Positions 27,867 to 37,092 of a stretch of 64,000 nucleotides of DNA are shown piece after piece (position 1 is the stretch's first letter; the number at the start of each line of letters is the position of its first letter). A program made the translations under genes and the position numbers. Under the pieces are notes generated by a model. The model had not been told where the DNA came from. It made no database searches and saw only the letters and a list, made by a program, of their open reading frames with translations. Source of the DNA: Burkholderia lata (GTDB taxonomy: Bacteria > Pseudomonadota > Gammaproteobacteria > Burkholderiales > Burkholderiaceae); contig NZ_CABVQK010000007.1 of assembly GCF_902499335.1 (NCBI RefSeq), positions 62,001 to 126,000 on the forward strand. Direction: 5' to 3'.

Positions 27867-28619
27867 ATGCAATCCGTTCCGGCTTCCCTGTCCCTGACCG
27901 ATACCGCGTTCTTCTTCGACTTCGACGGCACGCTCGTCGAACTGGCGCCGACGCCCGACAGCATTCATGTTCCGCCGTCGCTGCTGACGCTGCTCGACGA
28001 GTTGCAGCGCCGCTCGCACGGCGCGGTTGCGATCGTGTCCGGGCGCGGTATCGACAACCTCGACACGTTCCTGAAGATGCCCGGCTTGCCGATGGCAGGC
28101 CTGCACGGTGCGGAGCGCCGCGATGCGAACGGCGACACGCAGCGCATCGGCTTCAACGACGAACGCCTGCTGCGCATCGAGCGCGAGCTGGCGGCCGTTG
28201 TCGACCGTCATCCCGGCATGCTGCTCGAAATCAAGGGCGCGGCCGTCGCGCTGCACTACCGCAACGCGCCCGAGCGCGAGGCGGCGGCGCGCGCGGCAAC
28301 CGAGCGCCTCGTCGCCGACTATGCCGATGCGTATGTGCTGCAGCCCGGCAAGATGGTGTTCGAGATCAAGCCGAAGGGCGTCGACAAGGGGCGCGCGCTC
28401 GCCGCGTTCCTCGATGAACCGCCGTTTGCCGGCCGCGTGCCGGTGTTCGCGGGCGACGACCTGACCGACGAGAAGGGCTTCGCGGTGGTCAACGCGCGCG
28501 GCGGCCTGTCGATCAAGGTTGGCGCGGGCGAGACGTCCGCCCGCACGCGGCTCGATTCGGTCGACGCGCTGCACGAGCAGATCGCGTGCTGGCTCGGTGC
28601 GGGGCAGCCTGACGCATGA
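27867..28619 (+). CDS. otsB: Trehalose-6-phosphate phosphatase
   Basis: A 250-residue HAD phosphatase. Motif I is FFDFDGTLVELAP (DxDGT, about residues 15-19), followed by the SGRGIDNL motif and the late GDDLTDEKGF motif that binds magnesium. It dephosphorylates trehalose 6-phosphate, the second step of trehalose synthesis. It overlaps otsA by four bases (ATGA), so the two are coupled. An in-frame codon at 27837 would add ten residues; I prefer 27867. Confidence 0.93.
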   Translation: MQSVPASLSLTDTAFFFDFDGTLVELAPTPDSIHVPPSLLTLLDELQRRSHGAVAIVSGRGIDNLDTFLKMPGLPMAGLHGAERRDANGDTQRIGFNDERLLRIERELAAVVDRHPGMLLEIKGAAVALHYRNAPEREAAARAATERLVADYADAYVLQPGKMVFEIKPKGVDKGRALAAFLDEPPFAGRVPVFAGDDLTDEKGFAVVNARGGLSIKVGAGETSARTRLDSVDALHEQIACWLGAGQPDA

Positions 28620-29995
28620 GTCGCCTCATCATCGTTTCAAACCGCGTCGCGCCGATTTCGGAAGGCGAACCGGCGGCGGGCGGTCTCGCGATCGGCGTCT
28701 ACGATGCGCTGAAGGAAACGGGCGGCATGTGGTTCGGCTGGAGCGGCGAGGTCGTCGCGTCCGGCTCGCCGCAGATCCGCGTCGAGGAGCACGGGCCGGT
28801 CACGTTCGCGACCATCGGCCTGTCGCGGCGCGACTACGACCAGTATTACCGCGGCTTCTCGAACGCGACGCTGTGGCCCGCGTTTCACTACCGCACCGAC
28901 CTGATCCAGTACGACCGTCACGAGTTCGAAGGCTACAGCCGCGTGAACGTGTGGCTCGCCCAGCAGCTCGTGCCGCTGCTGCAGGACGACGACGTGATCT
29001 GGGTGCACGACTATCACCTGATCCCGTTCGCGCGCGCACTGCGCGCGGCCGGCGTGAAGAACCGCATCGGCTTCTTCCTGCACATCCCGTTTCCGGCTGC
29101 GCAGGTGCTCGTCAACGTGCCGCCGCATCGCGATCTCGTCGAGTCGCTGTGCGCGTTCGACCTGCTCGGCTTCCAGACCGAACCCGACCTGCGCGCGTTC
29201 TGCGACTACGTCGAATCCGAAGCGGACGGCGTGATCGAGCGCGACGGCCACCTGGCGACGGTGCGTGCATTCGGCCGGACGTTGCGCGCTGCCGCGTATC
29301 CGATCGGCGTGCATCCGGACGAGATCGCGTCGCTCGCGCAGGCCGGCGAGCACGGCAAGGCGGTGCGCACGCTCGCGACGTCGCTGCGCGGCCGCAAGCT
29401 GATCATGAGCGTTGACCGGCTCGATTACTCGAAAGGGCTCGTCGAGCGCTTCCGCGCGTTCGAGAAGCTGCTCGAGCACGAGCCGTCGCATCGCAATCGC
29501 GTGTCGTTCCTGCAGATCGCGCCGTCGACTCGCGCGGAGCTGCGCGCGTACCAGGACATCCGCCTGCAGCTCGAGGGAGAGTCGGGGCGCATCAACGGAC
29601 GCTTCGCCGAGCTCGACTGGGCGCCGATCCTCTATATCCATCGCCAGTACGACCGCCAACTGCTCGCTGCGCTGTACCGGCTCGCGCGGGTCGGCTACGT
29701 GACGCCGCTGCGCGACGGGATGAACCTTGTCGCGAAGGAGTACGTGTCCGCGCAGAATCCGGACGATCCGGGCGTGCTCGTGCTGTCGCGCTTCGCGGGC
29801 GCCGCACGCGAGCTGACGGGGGCGCTGATCGTCAATCCGATCGATATCGACGGGATGGCCGATGCGCTGTCGCAGGCGCTGACGATGCCGCTCGCCGAGC
29901 GGCGGGCGCGCTATACGGACATGATCGCGCAGCTTCGCGAGAACAACGTGTCGGTGTGGCGCGACAACTTCCTGCGCGATCTGCAGCACGCGTAA
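28616..29995 (+). CDS. otsA: Trehalose-6-phosphate synthase
   Basis: A 459-residue GT20 retaining glycosyltransferase. It shows the glycine-rich [11 protein letters not shown] loop, the [15 protein letters not shown] segment, [11 protein letters not shown] near the UDP-glucose site, and [12 protein letters not shown] that binds the donor. It makes trehalose 6-phosphate from UDP-glucose and glucose 6-phosphate, giving the osmoprotectant after OtsB acts. A clear terminator follows 25 bases after the stop. Confidence 0.96.
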   Translation: MSRLIIVSNRVAPISEGEPAAGGLAIGVYDALKETGGMWFGWSGEVVASGSPQIRVEEHGPVTFATIGLSRRDYDQYYRGFSNATLWPAFHYRTDLIQYDRHEFEGYSRVNVWLAQQLVPLLQDDDVIWVHDYHLIPFARALRAAGVKNRIGFFLHIPFPAAQVLVNVPPHRDLVESLCAFDLLGFQTEPDLRAFCDYVESEADGVIERDGHLATVRAFGRTLRAAAYPIGVHPDEIASLAQAGEHGKAVRTLATSLRGRKLIMSVDRLDYSKGLVERFRAFEKLLEHEPSHRNRVSFLQIAPSTRAELRAYQDIRLQLEGESGRINGRFAELDWAPILYIHRQYDRQLLAALYRLARVGYVTPLRDGMNLVAKEYVSAQNPDDPGVLVLSRFAGAARELTGALIVNPIDIDGMADALSQALTMPLAERRARYTDMIAQLRENNVSVWRDNFLRDLQHA

Positions 29996-30013
29996 CCAGC
30001 GGTTTTCCGTGCA

Positions 30014-30055
30014 ATAAAAAAGCCGCAGTGCGAGGAGCACTGCGGCTTTTTTTGT
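30014..30055 (+). terminator. Terminator after otsA
   Basis: The near-perfect stem AGCCGCAGTGC / GCACTGCGGCT is preceded by six A and followed by seven T. The A and T runs could let it also serve the convergent ABC exporter gene. Confidence 0.92.
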
Positions 30056-30073
30056 CGACTGCGGGCCGGCGCG

Positions 30074-31987
30074 TCAGGCCGCGCGTTCGCCGGTCGGCGT
30101 GCTGCCGTCGGGGGCCGGGTGATGGCGGCCGTGCTGTTTCGCGAGCAGGTCGCGGTACAGGCCGGGGCGGTTGCGCAGCACGTCGGGCGGGCCGTCGTCG
30201 ATGACCTTGCCGTTGCTCATCACGATGATCCGGTCGAAGTTGCGCAGCGTCGACAGGCGGTGGGCGATCGCGATCACCGTGCGGCCGACCATCAGGCGGT
30301 CGAGCGCGCTCTGGATCGCTTCCTCGGATGCGCTGTCGAGCGCGGACGTCGCTTCGTCGAGCAGCAGGATCGGCGCATCCTTCAGGATCGCGCGCGCGAT
30401 CGCGATGCGCTGGCGCTGGCCGCCCGACAGCTTGACGCCGCGGTCGCCGACGATCGTGTCATAGCCTTCCGGCATTGCTTCGATGAACTCCGCGCAGCGT
30501 GCGTCGCGCGCGGCGGCGAGCACTTCGTCGCGGGTCGCTTCGGGGCGGCCGTACGCGATGTTGTCGTAGATCGTCCGGTGCAGCAGCGAGATGTCCTGCG
30601 GCACGAGCGCGATCGCGTGGCGCAGGCTGTCCTGCGTGATCGTCTTCACGTCCTGGCCATCGACCTGCACGGCGCCGTCCTGCGTGTCGTAGAAGCGCTG
30701 CAGCAGCGCGAGCACGGTCGACTTGCCGGCGCCCGACTTGCCGATCAGGCCGACGCGCTGGCCCGGCTCGATTTGGAGGTCGAAATGGTCGAGGATCGCG
30801 CGGCGGTGCGGATACGCGAACGTCACGCGCTCGAAGTTGACGCGGCCGCCCTTGGCCGACAGCGGCTGCGCGTCGGAGCGGTCCGGCATCCCGTGCGGTT
30901 CGAGCAGCGTCTTGACGGCTTCGGACAGGCGCGCGATGTGCTGCGTGACGTCGACGAGCGCGACCGCGAGATCGCGCGTGCCGTGCAGGATCGTGAAGCC
31001 GAGCGAGCTGACGAGCACGATGTCGCCCGACGTCGCGCGGCCCTGGTCCCACAGCCACAGCGCCCAGCCGAGCAGGCCGGCGGACAGCATCGCGGTGATC
31101 ACCGCGTGCAGCAGGCGCAGCTTCTCGAGATAGAGCAGGCTCTGCTGGCGCGCATCCATCTCGGCCTTGACCGTTGCGCCGAAGCGCTTCTGTTCGCGCA
31201 GCGTCATCCCGAACGCACGCACGAGGCCCATGTTGCCGATCACGTCGACCAGCTCGCCGTCGACTGCCGCAGCCTTCGCCGCGAACGTGTGGTGGCGGGC
31301 CGAGCCGCGCCCGGCGAGCTTGAACAGCACGACGGAGAGCACCGCGGAGCAGCCGAGCAGGCCGGCGGCCATCATCGGATTGACGACGATGATCATCAGG
31401 ATCGCGCCCATCACCGCGATGCACGGCGGCAGCACGTTCCACGCCATCGTGTTCTCCGACGTGTAGACGGCGTTCGACGTTGCCGTGATGCGGCTCGCGA
31501 GCGTGCCCGGCTGCTTCTCGGCGTAGTAGGTGGGCGAATGGCCGATCAGGTACTGGAACAGGTCGCGTCGCAGGTCGCCGGTGACCGCGACGAACGTGTG
31601 CGCGGCGAACCAGCCGCCGACACGCCACAGCAGGTTGTCGGCGGCGATCAGCCCGACGAGCAGCGCGAATGCGCTCCACAGCGGGCCGGGGTGATGGCGC
31701 CCGGTCGCCAGCACGTCGATCAGGTGCTTGATCGCGTATTGCGAACCGAGCGCACAGCCGACGGCGGCCAGCACGCTGCAGAGCACGACCAGGTGGGCGA
31801 CGGGATGAAGGCGGATGTAGCGGAACAGGAACGCGATCGGCCGGTGCGCGTAGCTCGACAGCTTCGCGTTGTGGGCGTTGCGCTGGGCAGGGGTGAGAGA
31901 TTCCAAAATATGCGTGCGGTGATTCGGTGATTGAGCGTGGCGGCTGGATCGCAGGCCGGCGTTCGCCCGGACTGAATAATCCGGCAT
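30074..31987 (-). CDS. ABC-type exporter, fused membrane and ATPase domains
   Basis: A 637-residue half-transporter. It has six predicted membrane helices in residues 60-340 and an ATPase domain with Walker A GKSGAGKS (about 414), signature LSGGQRQRIA (about 520) and Walker B ILLLDEATSALD. The arrangement is that of MsbA-like type IV exporters that act as homodimers; the substrate cannot be inferred. The ATG at 31987 is the longest plausible start. The first 40 residues are poorly conserved, so translation may begin further in. It is convergent to otsBA. Confidence 0.88.
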   Translation of the reverse strand: MPDYSVRANAGLRSSRHAQSPNHRTHILESLTPAQRNAHNAKLSSYAHRPIAFLFRYIRLHPVAHLVVLCSVLAAVGCALGSQYAIKHLIDVLATGRHHPGPLWSAFALLVGLIAADNLLWRVGGWFAAHTFVAVTGDLRRDLFQYLIGHSPTYYAEKQPGTLASRITATSNAVYTSENTMAWNVLPPCIAVMGAILMIIVVNPMMAAGLLGCSAVLSVVLFKLAGRGSARHHTFAAKAAAVDGELVDVIGNMGLVRAFGMTLREQKRFGATVKAEMDARQQSLLYLEKLRLLHAVITAMLSAGLLGWALWLWDQGRATSGDIVLVSSLGFTILHGTRDLAVALVDVTQHIARLSEAVKTLLEPHGMPDRSDAQPLSAKGGRVNFERVTFAYPHRRAILDHFDLQIEPGQRVGLIGKSGAGKSTVLALLQRFYDTQDGAVQVDGQDVKTITQDSLRHAIALVPQDISLLHRTIYDNIAYGRPEATRDEVLAAARDARCAEFIEAMPEGYDTIVGDRGVKLSGGQRQRIAIARAILKDAPILLLDEATSALDSASEEAIQSALDRLMVGRTVIAIAHRLSTLRNFDRIIVMSNGKVIDDGPPDVLRNRPGLYRDLLAKQHGRHHPAPDGSTPTGERAA

Positions 31988-32469
31988 TGTAAACAAGGCC
32001 GCGTGTCGCGCTGCGCGAATCTTGCCTTGGCCAGGGGCTCGCGATCGATTTTGAGATAAAATCCGGCATCCCGTCCTGCCTCATGTGCCGGAATCACGCT
32101 GCCGGCAGTCACGGGTGCAAGGAATGCCAAAAGGGCCTTCCACTCTAGAACGGACACCCAAGTCCGCGGGTTGCAAAGTGTTGCGCCTTTGTAACAAAGT
32201 AAAGTGTTTGAAATGTTGTGCGCCGTATCAGGATTAACCCTAGATAATCGGCTCCGGGTTCGATTCCAGGTTTTTTACGAACCCCTGTCAACGGGTCTTC
32301 GTTTCAAACGTTCTATGCCTGTCGCGTCGCCGACGCTCCTTGAGCAGCGCGGGTTTGACGCCCCCGGCAGGCTGATTCGTCCGATCTTCGGACGAAATGC
32401 ATCCAGCCCGGACCGCCGGCAGGTTGCCGACCCATACCTGGTTTTTAGCCGATTTTTTAGGAGTTACGC
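31988..32469. other. Divergent regulatory region between exporter and glycosyltransferase
   Basis: A 482-base gap with divergent genes on each side. No credible gene lies inside. It should carry both promoters. A T-arm-like stretch (GGGTTCGATTCC near 32259) is present but no cloverleaf surrounds it. The ribosome-binding site TTTTTAGGAG (32455-32462) precedes the glycosyltransferase start. Confidence 0.4.
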
Positions 32470-33534
32470 ATGCGAATCGCCCAAATCGCTCCGTTGCACG
32501 AAGCGGTGCCCCCGAAACTGTACGGTGGTACCGAGCGAGTGGTGTCCTACCTCACCGAAGCACTTGTCGAGATGGGGCATGACGTCACGCTCTTCGCGAG
32601 CGGCGATTCGCAAACCTCCGCGAAGCTCGAAGCCTGCTGGCCGCAGGCGCTGCGCCTCGACCCGACGATCCGCGACGTGATGGCTCCGCACATGCTGCTC
32701 CTCGAGCAGGTGCGCCGCCGCGCGGAAGAGTTCGATGTCCTGCACTGCCACATCGACTACTACCCGTTCTCGCTGTTCTCGCGCCAGCCGGTCCCGCATC
32801 TGACGACGATGCACGGCCGTCTCGACCTGCCGGAACTGCAACCGATCTTCAACGCATTCAGCGACGTGCCGGTCGTGTCGATCTCCGACAACCAGCGCAT
32901 CCCGCTGCCGCAGGCGAACTGGCTGTCGACCGTCTACCACGGCCTGCCGGAAAACCTGCTGACGCCGATCCCGAACGTCAAGCCGAGCTACCTCGCGTTC
33001 CTGGGCCGCATCTCGCCGGAGAAGCGCGTCGACACGGCGATCCGCATCGCCGAGCAGGCCGGCCTGCCGATCAAGATCGCCGCGAAGCTCGACAAGGCTG
33101 ACCGCGCGTACTACGAAGAGAAGATCAAGCCGCTGTTCGCGCTGCCGCACGTCGAGTACATCGGCGAAATCAGCGAGTCCGAAAAGACCGAATTCCTCGG
33201 CAACGCGCATGCGCTGCTGTTCCCGATCGACTGGCCGGAGCCCTTCGGCCTGGTGATGATCGAGGCGATGGCTTGCGGCACGCCGGTGATCGCGTTCAAG
33301 CGCGGCTCGGTGCCGGAAGTGATCGACAACGGCGTGTCGGGCTTCGTCGTCGAAGACGAACTGTCGGCCGTTGCCGCGCTCAAGCGCCTCGATACGCTGC
33401 CGCGCGAGAAGGTCCGCGCTGCGTTCGAAGCCCGCTTCTCGTCGAAGGTGATGGCGCAGAACTATGTGAAGGGCTACGAGGAACTGCTGCGCCAGAAGCG
33501 TCGCACGGTGCTTCGCGAAGTCAACGCAAGCTGA
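32470..33534 (+). CDS. Family 4 glycosyltransferase
   Basis: A 354-residue GT-B glycosyltransferase. The N-terminal acceptor domain has APLHEAVPPKLYGGTERVVSYL, and the donor domain has SYLAFLGRISPEKRVDTAI (about 176-194) and the E-x7-E box EPFGLVMIEAMACGTPVIAF, typical of GT4. The acceptor and donor are unknown. The glycine-rich YGGTERV start resembles GT4 enzymes acting on cell-surface or glycolipid acceptors. The gene stands alone with a long upstream region, and a ribosome-binding site (AGGAG) is placed correctly. Confidence 0.88.
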   Translation: MRIAQIAPLHEAVPPKLYGGTERVVSYLTEALVEMGHDVTLFASGDSQTSAKLEACWPQALRLDPTIRDVMAPHMLLLEQVRRRAEEFDVLHCHIDYYPFSLFSRQPVPHLTTMHGRLDLPELQPIFNAFSDVPVVSISDNQRIPLPQANWLSTVYHGLPENLLTPIPNVKPSYLAFLGRISPEKRVDTAIRIAEQAGLPIKIAAKLDKADRAYYEEKIKPLFALPHVEYIGEISESEKTEFLGNAHALLFPIDWPEPFGLVMIEAMACGTPVIAFKRGSVPEVIDNGVSGFVVEDELSAVAALKRLDTLPREKVRAAFEARFSSKVMAQNYVKGYEELLRQKRRTVLREVNAS

Positions 33535-33690
33535 TTGCGGGCCGCCGCCGCGCTGCGGCGCGCGGCTTGCCATCGACGCCCCGTCCGGGTTCCCGGCGGG
33601 GCGTTGTCACATCCGCGGCGCGGATCTGTTGTATTCTCGCCGCGCCCGACGTCGCGAACGGCCCCCGAAGCGGCCCGGCAGGGCATCCGT

Positions 33691-33721
33691 CCGTCTGTCC
33701 AGACGGTAATGTCCCTATAAT
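33691..33721 (+). promoter_or_regulatory. Palindrome next to a -10 box upstream of the membrane-protein pair
   Basis: CCGTCTG-TC-CAGACGG is a perfect 7-base inverted repeat at 33691-33706, immediately upstream of TATAAT at 33716-33721. A repressor bound there would cover the -35/-10 spacer. The start codon of the next gene is 50 bases downstream. No good -35 is visible. Confidence 0.45.
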
Positions 33722-33771
33722 GGCCGTGCCGTGAAATCCGGCCCCGCACGAATATCCAGAGGAGAGCAGTC

Positions 33772-34578
33772 TTGGCGAGAACGAAATCCACGCGCGCAGC
33801 GCCGGCCCCCGGCGCCGGTGTGATCTTCGCGTTGCGTGCGATCGGTCTCGTGCTGCTCGCGCGCTGGCTGTTCTCGATGTCCCAGATGGGTTATCGCTCG
33901 TCGCTGTCGGCGATGGTGTCGTCGCCCTGGGCGTTCGTCTACCTCCTGCTGATCTTCCTGCTGCTCGCGCTGCCGGGCGCCGTCGCGCGCGCCGAACGGC
34001 CGTTTCATCCGCTGCCGCAGTGGCTGCGCCAGGCGCTGCGGGTCTTCGCGCTGATCGGTTTGCTGTTCGCGGTCTGGTCGATCGGCATGTTCGTATGGGC
34101 GGACGGCTGGCGCCTCGCGCTGCATGCGGTGACGGCAACCAACGGCTGGCTCGTTGCCGCACCGGCGCTTTATGCGGCGATCGTGTGGATCTGCCGCCCG
34201 CGGCCGCTGTGGCGGACCAACGTGGCCGCGCGCCGCTTCGCGGTCGGCCGGTATGCGATTTCGCTCGACGTGCTGACGCGCACCACGATCGTCTGGATGG
34301 AAAGCCGCAAGGTCGGCCAGTACGATGCGCGCGAACTGTCGGTGCGCTGGCCCGGCCGGGCGGCGCCCGCCGCAGGCGAGGGGGCGGCGGACGCGCAGCC
34401 GGCCGTCGTGCCGCCGCGCCGCGGCAGCCTGTTCAACCGACCGAAGGTCGAACTGCTGTGGGATTCGCCGGCGGCCGTCGGCCATAACCGGCAGATCGTC
34501 ATGCGCGCACCGCTCGCGACCGAAGGCGACCGCGTCGCGGTGCTCGCGCTCGACGCCGCGCTCAAACAGATCGTCTGA
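33772..34578 (+). CDS. Membrane protein of unknown function
   Basis: A 268-residue protein starting at TTG with a good ribosome-binding site (AGAGGAGAG). It has about four hydrophobic helices: residues 16-35, 52-70, 88-110 and 121-140. A soluble C-terminal half of about 120 residues starts with RRFAVGRYAISLDVLTRTTIVW and contains an Ala/Gly/Pro linker near 197-215. I recognise no family. It is followed after 39 bases by a small DUF2214-like membrane protein, probably in one operon. The topology suggests an inner-membrane protein with a cytoplasmic C-terminus. Confidence 0.75.
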   Translation: MARTKSTRAAPAPGAGVIFALRAIGLVLLARWLFSMSQMGYRSSLSAMVSSPWAFVYLLLIFLLLALPGAVARAERPFHPLPQWLRQALRVFALIGLLFAVWSIGMFVWADGWRLALHAVTATNGWLVAAPALYAAIVWICRPRPLWRTNVAARRFAVGRYAISLDVLTRTTIVWMESRKVGQYDARELSVRWPGRAAPAAGEGAADAQPAVVPPRRGSLFNRPKVELLWDSPAAVGHNRQIVMRAPLATEGDRVAVLALDAALKQIV

Positions 34579-34617
34579 CAAGTCCCGCGCACGGCATGCG
34601 GGCGACAAGGAGGCGTG

Positions 34618-35082
34618 ATGATCGTCCGCTGGTTGCTGGCTGCCATTCACCTGAGTGCGTTCGGCGTCGCGTTTGCCGCGATCGCGGGGCGTAACCGCGC
34701 GTTGCGCCGGCTCATTGCTTCGGCGCAGGCGGCCGATTTGCCAGGGGTATTCAAGGCTGATGCGGCGTGGGGGCTGTCGGCGCTCGTGCTGATCGTGACG
34801 GGCCTGATGCGCGCGTTCGGCGGTTTCGAGAAAGGCTCCGCGTACTACCTGCACGAACCGCTCTTTCACCTGAAGATGACCGCGCTCGTGCTGATCCTGC
34901 TGCTCGAGGTCGTGCCGATGCTCGGGCTGATCCGGTGGCGCGTCGCCGCGCGGCAGCAGCAGATGCCCGATCTCGGCCGTGCGCGCACCTATGTGCGGAT
35001 CGGCCATTGGCAGGCGGTGCTGGTGATCGTCATCGTGTTCGCCGCGTCTGGGATGGCGCGGGGGATTGGGCTGGCCGGGTAG
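34618..35082 (+). CDS. DUF2214 family inner-membrane protein
   Basis: A 154-residue protein with four predicted membrane helices (about 3-22, 48-68, 82-103 and 130-150) matching the DUF2214 family: WLLAAIHLSAFGVAFAAI, GLSALVLIVTGLMRAFGG and LHEPLFHLKMTALVLILLLE. The function is unknown. GTG at 34615 and ATG at 34618 are both possible; AAGGAGG at 34607 suits the ATG better. The 3' end of the gene, including its stop codon, lies inside the first unit of a 28-bp tandem repeat. Confidence 0.85.
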   Translation: MIVRWLLAAIHLSAFGVAFAAIAGRNRALRRLIASAQAADLPGVFKADAAWGLSALVLIVTGLMRAFGGFEKGSAYYLHEPLFHLKMTALVLILLLEVVPMLGLIRWRVAARQQQMPDLGRARTYVRIGHWQAVLVIVIVFAASGMARGIGLAG

Positions 35083-35210
35083 GTGCGGCCGGCTAGGTCT
35101 GGCCGGGTAGGTGCAGCCGGCTAGGTCTGGCCAGGTAGGTGCGGCCGGCTAGGCATGGCCGGGTAGGTGCGGCCAGCTAGGCCTGGTCGGGCAGGCGCGG
35201 CCTGAGAGAT
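35071..35210. repeat. 28-bp degenerate tandem repeat, five units
   Basis: The units begin at 35071, 35099, 35127, 35155 and 35183. The consensus is CTGGCCGGGTAGGTGCGGCC followed by GGCTAGGT; the first four units differ from each other at one to three positions and the fifth is degenerate. The unit length is not a multiple of three, and the array overlaps the stop of the DUF2214 gene. Confidence 0.88.
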
Positions 35211-35381
35211 TCGGCCTGGGCGAGGCCGGCCAAGCCCGCCATCGCTACCGCCACCATCATCCGGATCCCGTTCGACGCGCGCAGCGTCTTCCTCCTGGCA
35301 TCCCTCAGACGGGCCGCAGGCCGCTCGCTTCTCTCGATTCCGGCCCAACCGGGCGATCCTGCCGCCCGGTTCGTCGCGCGC
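35211..35381. other. Intergenic region after the tandem repeat
   Basis: No gene or clear signal is seen between the repeat array and the end of the glucarate dehydratase gene. The sequence CCGGCCCAACCGGGCGATCC..GCCGCCCGG near 35340-35371 can form weak hairpins that might end transcription of gudD, but no T run is present. Confidence 0.3.
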
Positions 35382-36734
35382 TCAGCGCACGAGGCAGGGG
35401 CGCTTGTTGTTGAAGGTCCACCCCGGAATCAGGTACTGCATCGCCGCCGCGTCGTCGCGGGCACCGAGCCCGTGCTGTTTGTACAGCTCGTGCGCGACCG
35501 CGACGGCATCCATGTCGATGTCGATGCCGAGCCCCGGCCGCTTCGGCACCTCCACCAGCCCGTTCTCGATCTTCAGCGGCTCGCGCGTCAGACGCTCGCC
35601 GTCCTGCCAGATCCAGTGCGTATCGATCGCGGTGACCTGGCCCGGCGCGGCGGCCGCGACATGCGTGAACATCGCGAGCGACACGTCGAAGTGATTGTTC
35701 GAGTGCGAGCCCCACGTGAGGCCCCAGTCGCGACACATCTGCGCGACGCGCACCGAGCCCTGCATCGTCCAGAAGTGCGGATCGGCGAGCGGGATGTCGA
35801 CGGCCTGCAACTGCACCGCGTGACCCATTTGCCGCCAGTCGGTCGCAATCATGTTGGTGGCCGTCGGCAGCCCCGTCGAGCGACGGAATTCGGCCATCAC
35901 CTCGCGGCCCGAGTAGCCATTCTCCGCGCCGCATGGATCTTCCGCGTAGGCGAGCACGTGATGCTGGTCGCGGCACAGGCGCACGGCCTCGTCGAGCGAC
36001 CATGCGCCGTTCGGGTCGAGCGTCACGCGTGCGTCGGGGAAGCGCTCGGCGAGCGCCGTCACGGCCTCGATCTCGCTCGCGCCTTCGAACACGCCGCCCT
36101 TCAGCTTGAAGTCGTTGAAGCCGTAGCGCGCATGCGCCGCTTCGGCGAGCCGCACGACGGCCTCGGGCGTCAGCGCGGCTTCGTCGCGCACGCGCGTCCA
36201 GTCGTCGGTCGCGCCGCTGCCGTCGCGATAGGCGAGCGCGGTCTTCGTGCGGTCGCCGACGTAGAACAGGTAGCCGAGCATTTCGACGCGCTCGCGCTGC
36301 TGGCCCTCGCCGAGCAGCGCGGCGACCGGCACGCCGAGATGCTGGCCGAGCAGGTCAAGCAGCGCGGCTTCGAGCGCGGTGACCGCGTGGATCGTCGTGC
36401 GCAGGTCGAAGGTCTGCAGCCCGCGGCCGCTCGCGTCGCGGTCGGCAAAGGTGCGCCGCACGTCGTTGAGCACCGCGTGGTAATTGCCGACCGGCTGGCC
36501 GACGACGAGCGCGCGTGCATCGTCGAGCGTGCGGCGGATGCTTTCGCCGCCGGGTACTTCGCCGACGCCGGTCCGGCCCGCGCTGTCCTTCAGGATCACG
36601 AGGTTGCGGGTGAAGAACGGGCCGTGTGCGCCGCTCAGGTTGAGCAGCATGCTGTCGTGGCCGGCGACCGGAATCGCTTGCAGATCGACGATGCGCGGCG
36701 TGTCGTGGGAGGGCGAGGCAGTGACGGCGTTCAT
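35382..36734 (-). CDS. gudD: Glucarate dehydratase (enolase superfamily)
   Basis: A 450-residue enolase-superfamily enzyme close to D-glucarate dehydratase. The KxK catalytic lysines are Lys210 and Lys212 in FNDFKLKGG, the metal-binding region includes TLDPNGAW (Asp240, Asn242) and AYAEDPCG, and the second catalytic part has [13 protein letters not shown]. It converts D-glucarate (and L-idarate) to 5-keto-4-deoxyglucarate. The ATG at 36734 was chosen because the upstream extension is not family-like. It is divergent from a FadR-type GntR regulator 358 bases away, which probably controls it. No transporter or aldolase gene is adjacent. Confidence 0.9.
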   Translation of the reverse strand: MNAVTASPSHDTPRIVDLQAIPVAGHDSMLLNLSGAHGPFFTRNLVILKDSAGRTGVGEVPGGESIRRTLDDARALVVGQPVGNYHAVLNDVRRTFADRDASGRGLQTFDLRTTIHAVTALEAALLDLLGQHLGVPVAALLGEGQQRERVEMLGYLFYVGDRTKTALAYRDGSGATDDWTRVRDEAALTPEAVVRLAEAAHARYGFNDFKLKGGVFEGASEIEAVTALAERFPDARVTLDPNGAWSLDEAVRLCRDQHHVLAYAEDPCGAENGYSGREVMAEFRRSTGLPTATNMIATDWRQMGHAVQLQAVDIPLADPHFWTMQGSVRVAQMCRDWGLTWGSHSNNHFDVSLAMFTHVAAAAPGQVTAIDTHWIWQDGERLTREPLKIENGLVEVPKRPGLGIDIDMDAVAVAHELYKQHGLGARDDAAAMQYLIPGWTFNNKRPCLVR

Positions 36735-37092
36735 GGGCGGCGATGGCGAAAGAGTGGGCAATGCCGTGCGGCAAAAGCTTTGCCGCGCGCGGCGGGAGGT
36801 GCGATCATTCGACAACCGACATGCGCGGCGCGCAAGCCCCGCAGGTCGACGCAACCCGAAACGGGGTGGGAGCGACAACCTGACCAGCGAAGCGCAGAAC
36901 GCGAACGCTGGCTGATCGTAAGGCATGGGACCAGGCGCCGCTGGAATGCTCGCTTGAGTCGACAGGAGATCCGTGTTTCGATCATCAGTCGTCGGATGAC
37001 TTGTGACGCAGTATAATGAATCATCGGCTTTCGCTCAAACCCCGCGTAAACCCTCGGCTCACATTACGATCATTCAAAAAGGAACCGGCCTC
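36735..37092. promoter_or_regulatory. Divergent control region gudD / gntR
   Basis: A 358-base gap holding both promoters. TATAAT at 37012-37017 could be the -10 for the gntR gene, with no clear -35. TTGTGACGCA directly before it and repeated ATCAT/ATGAT elements are candidate binding positions for the FadR-type regulator. None is a clean palindrome, so no operator is assigned. Confidence 0.4.

Noticed and set aside
32255..32275. A tRNA T-arm-like GGGTTCGATTCC upstream of the glycosyltransferase
   Set aside because: No acceptor stem, D-arm or anticodon arm surrounds it; one stem pair is mismatched, so it is not a tRNA.
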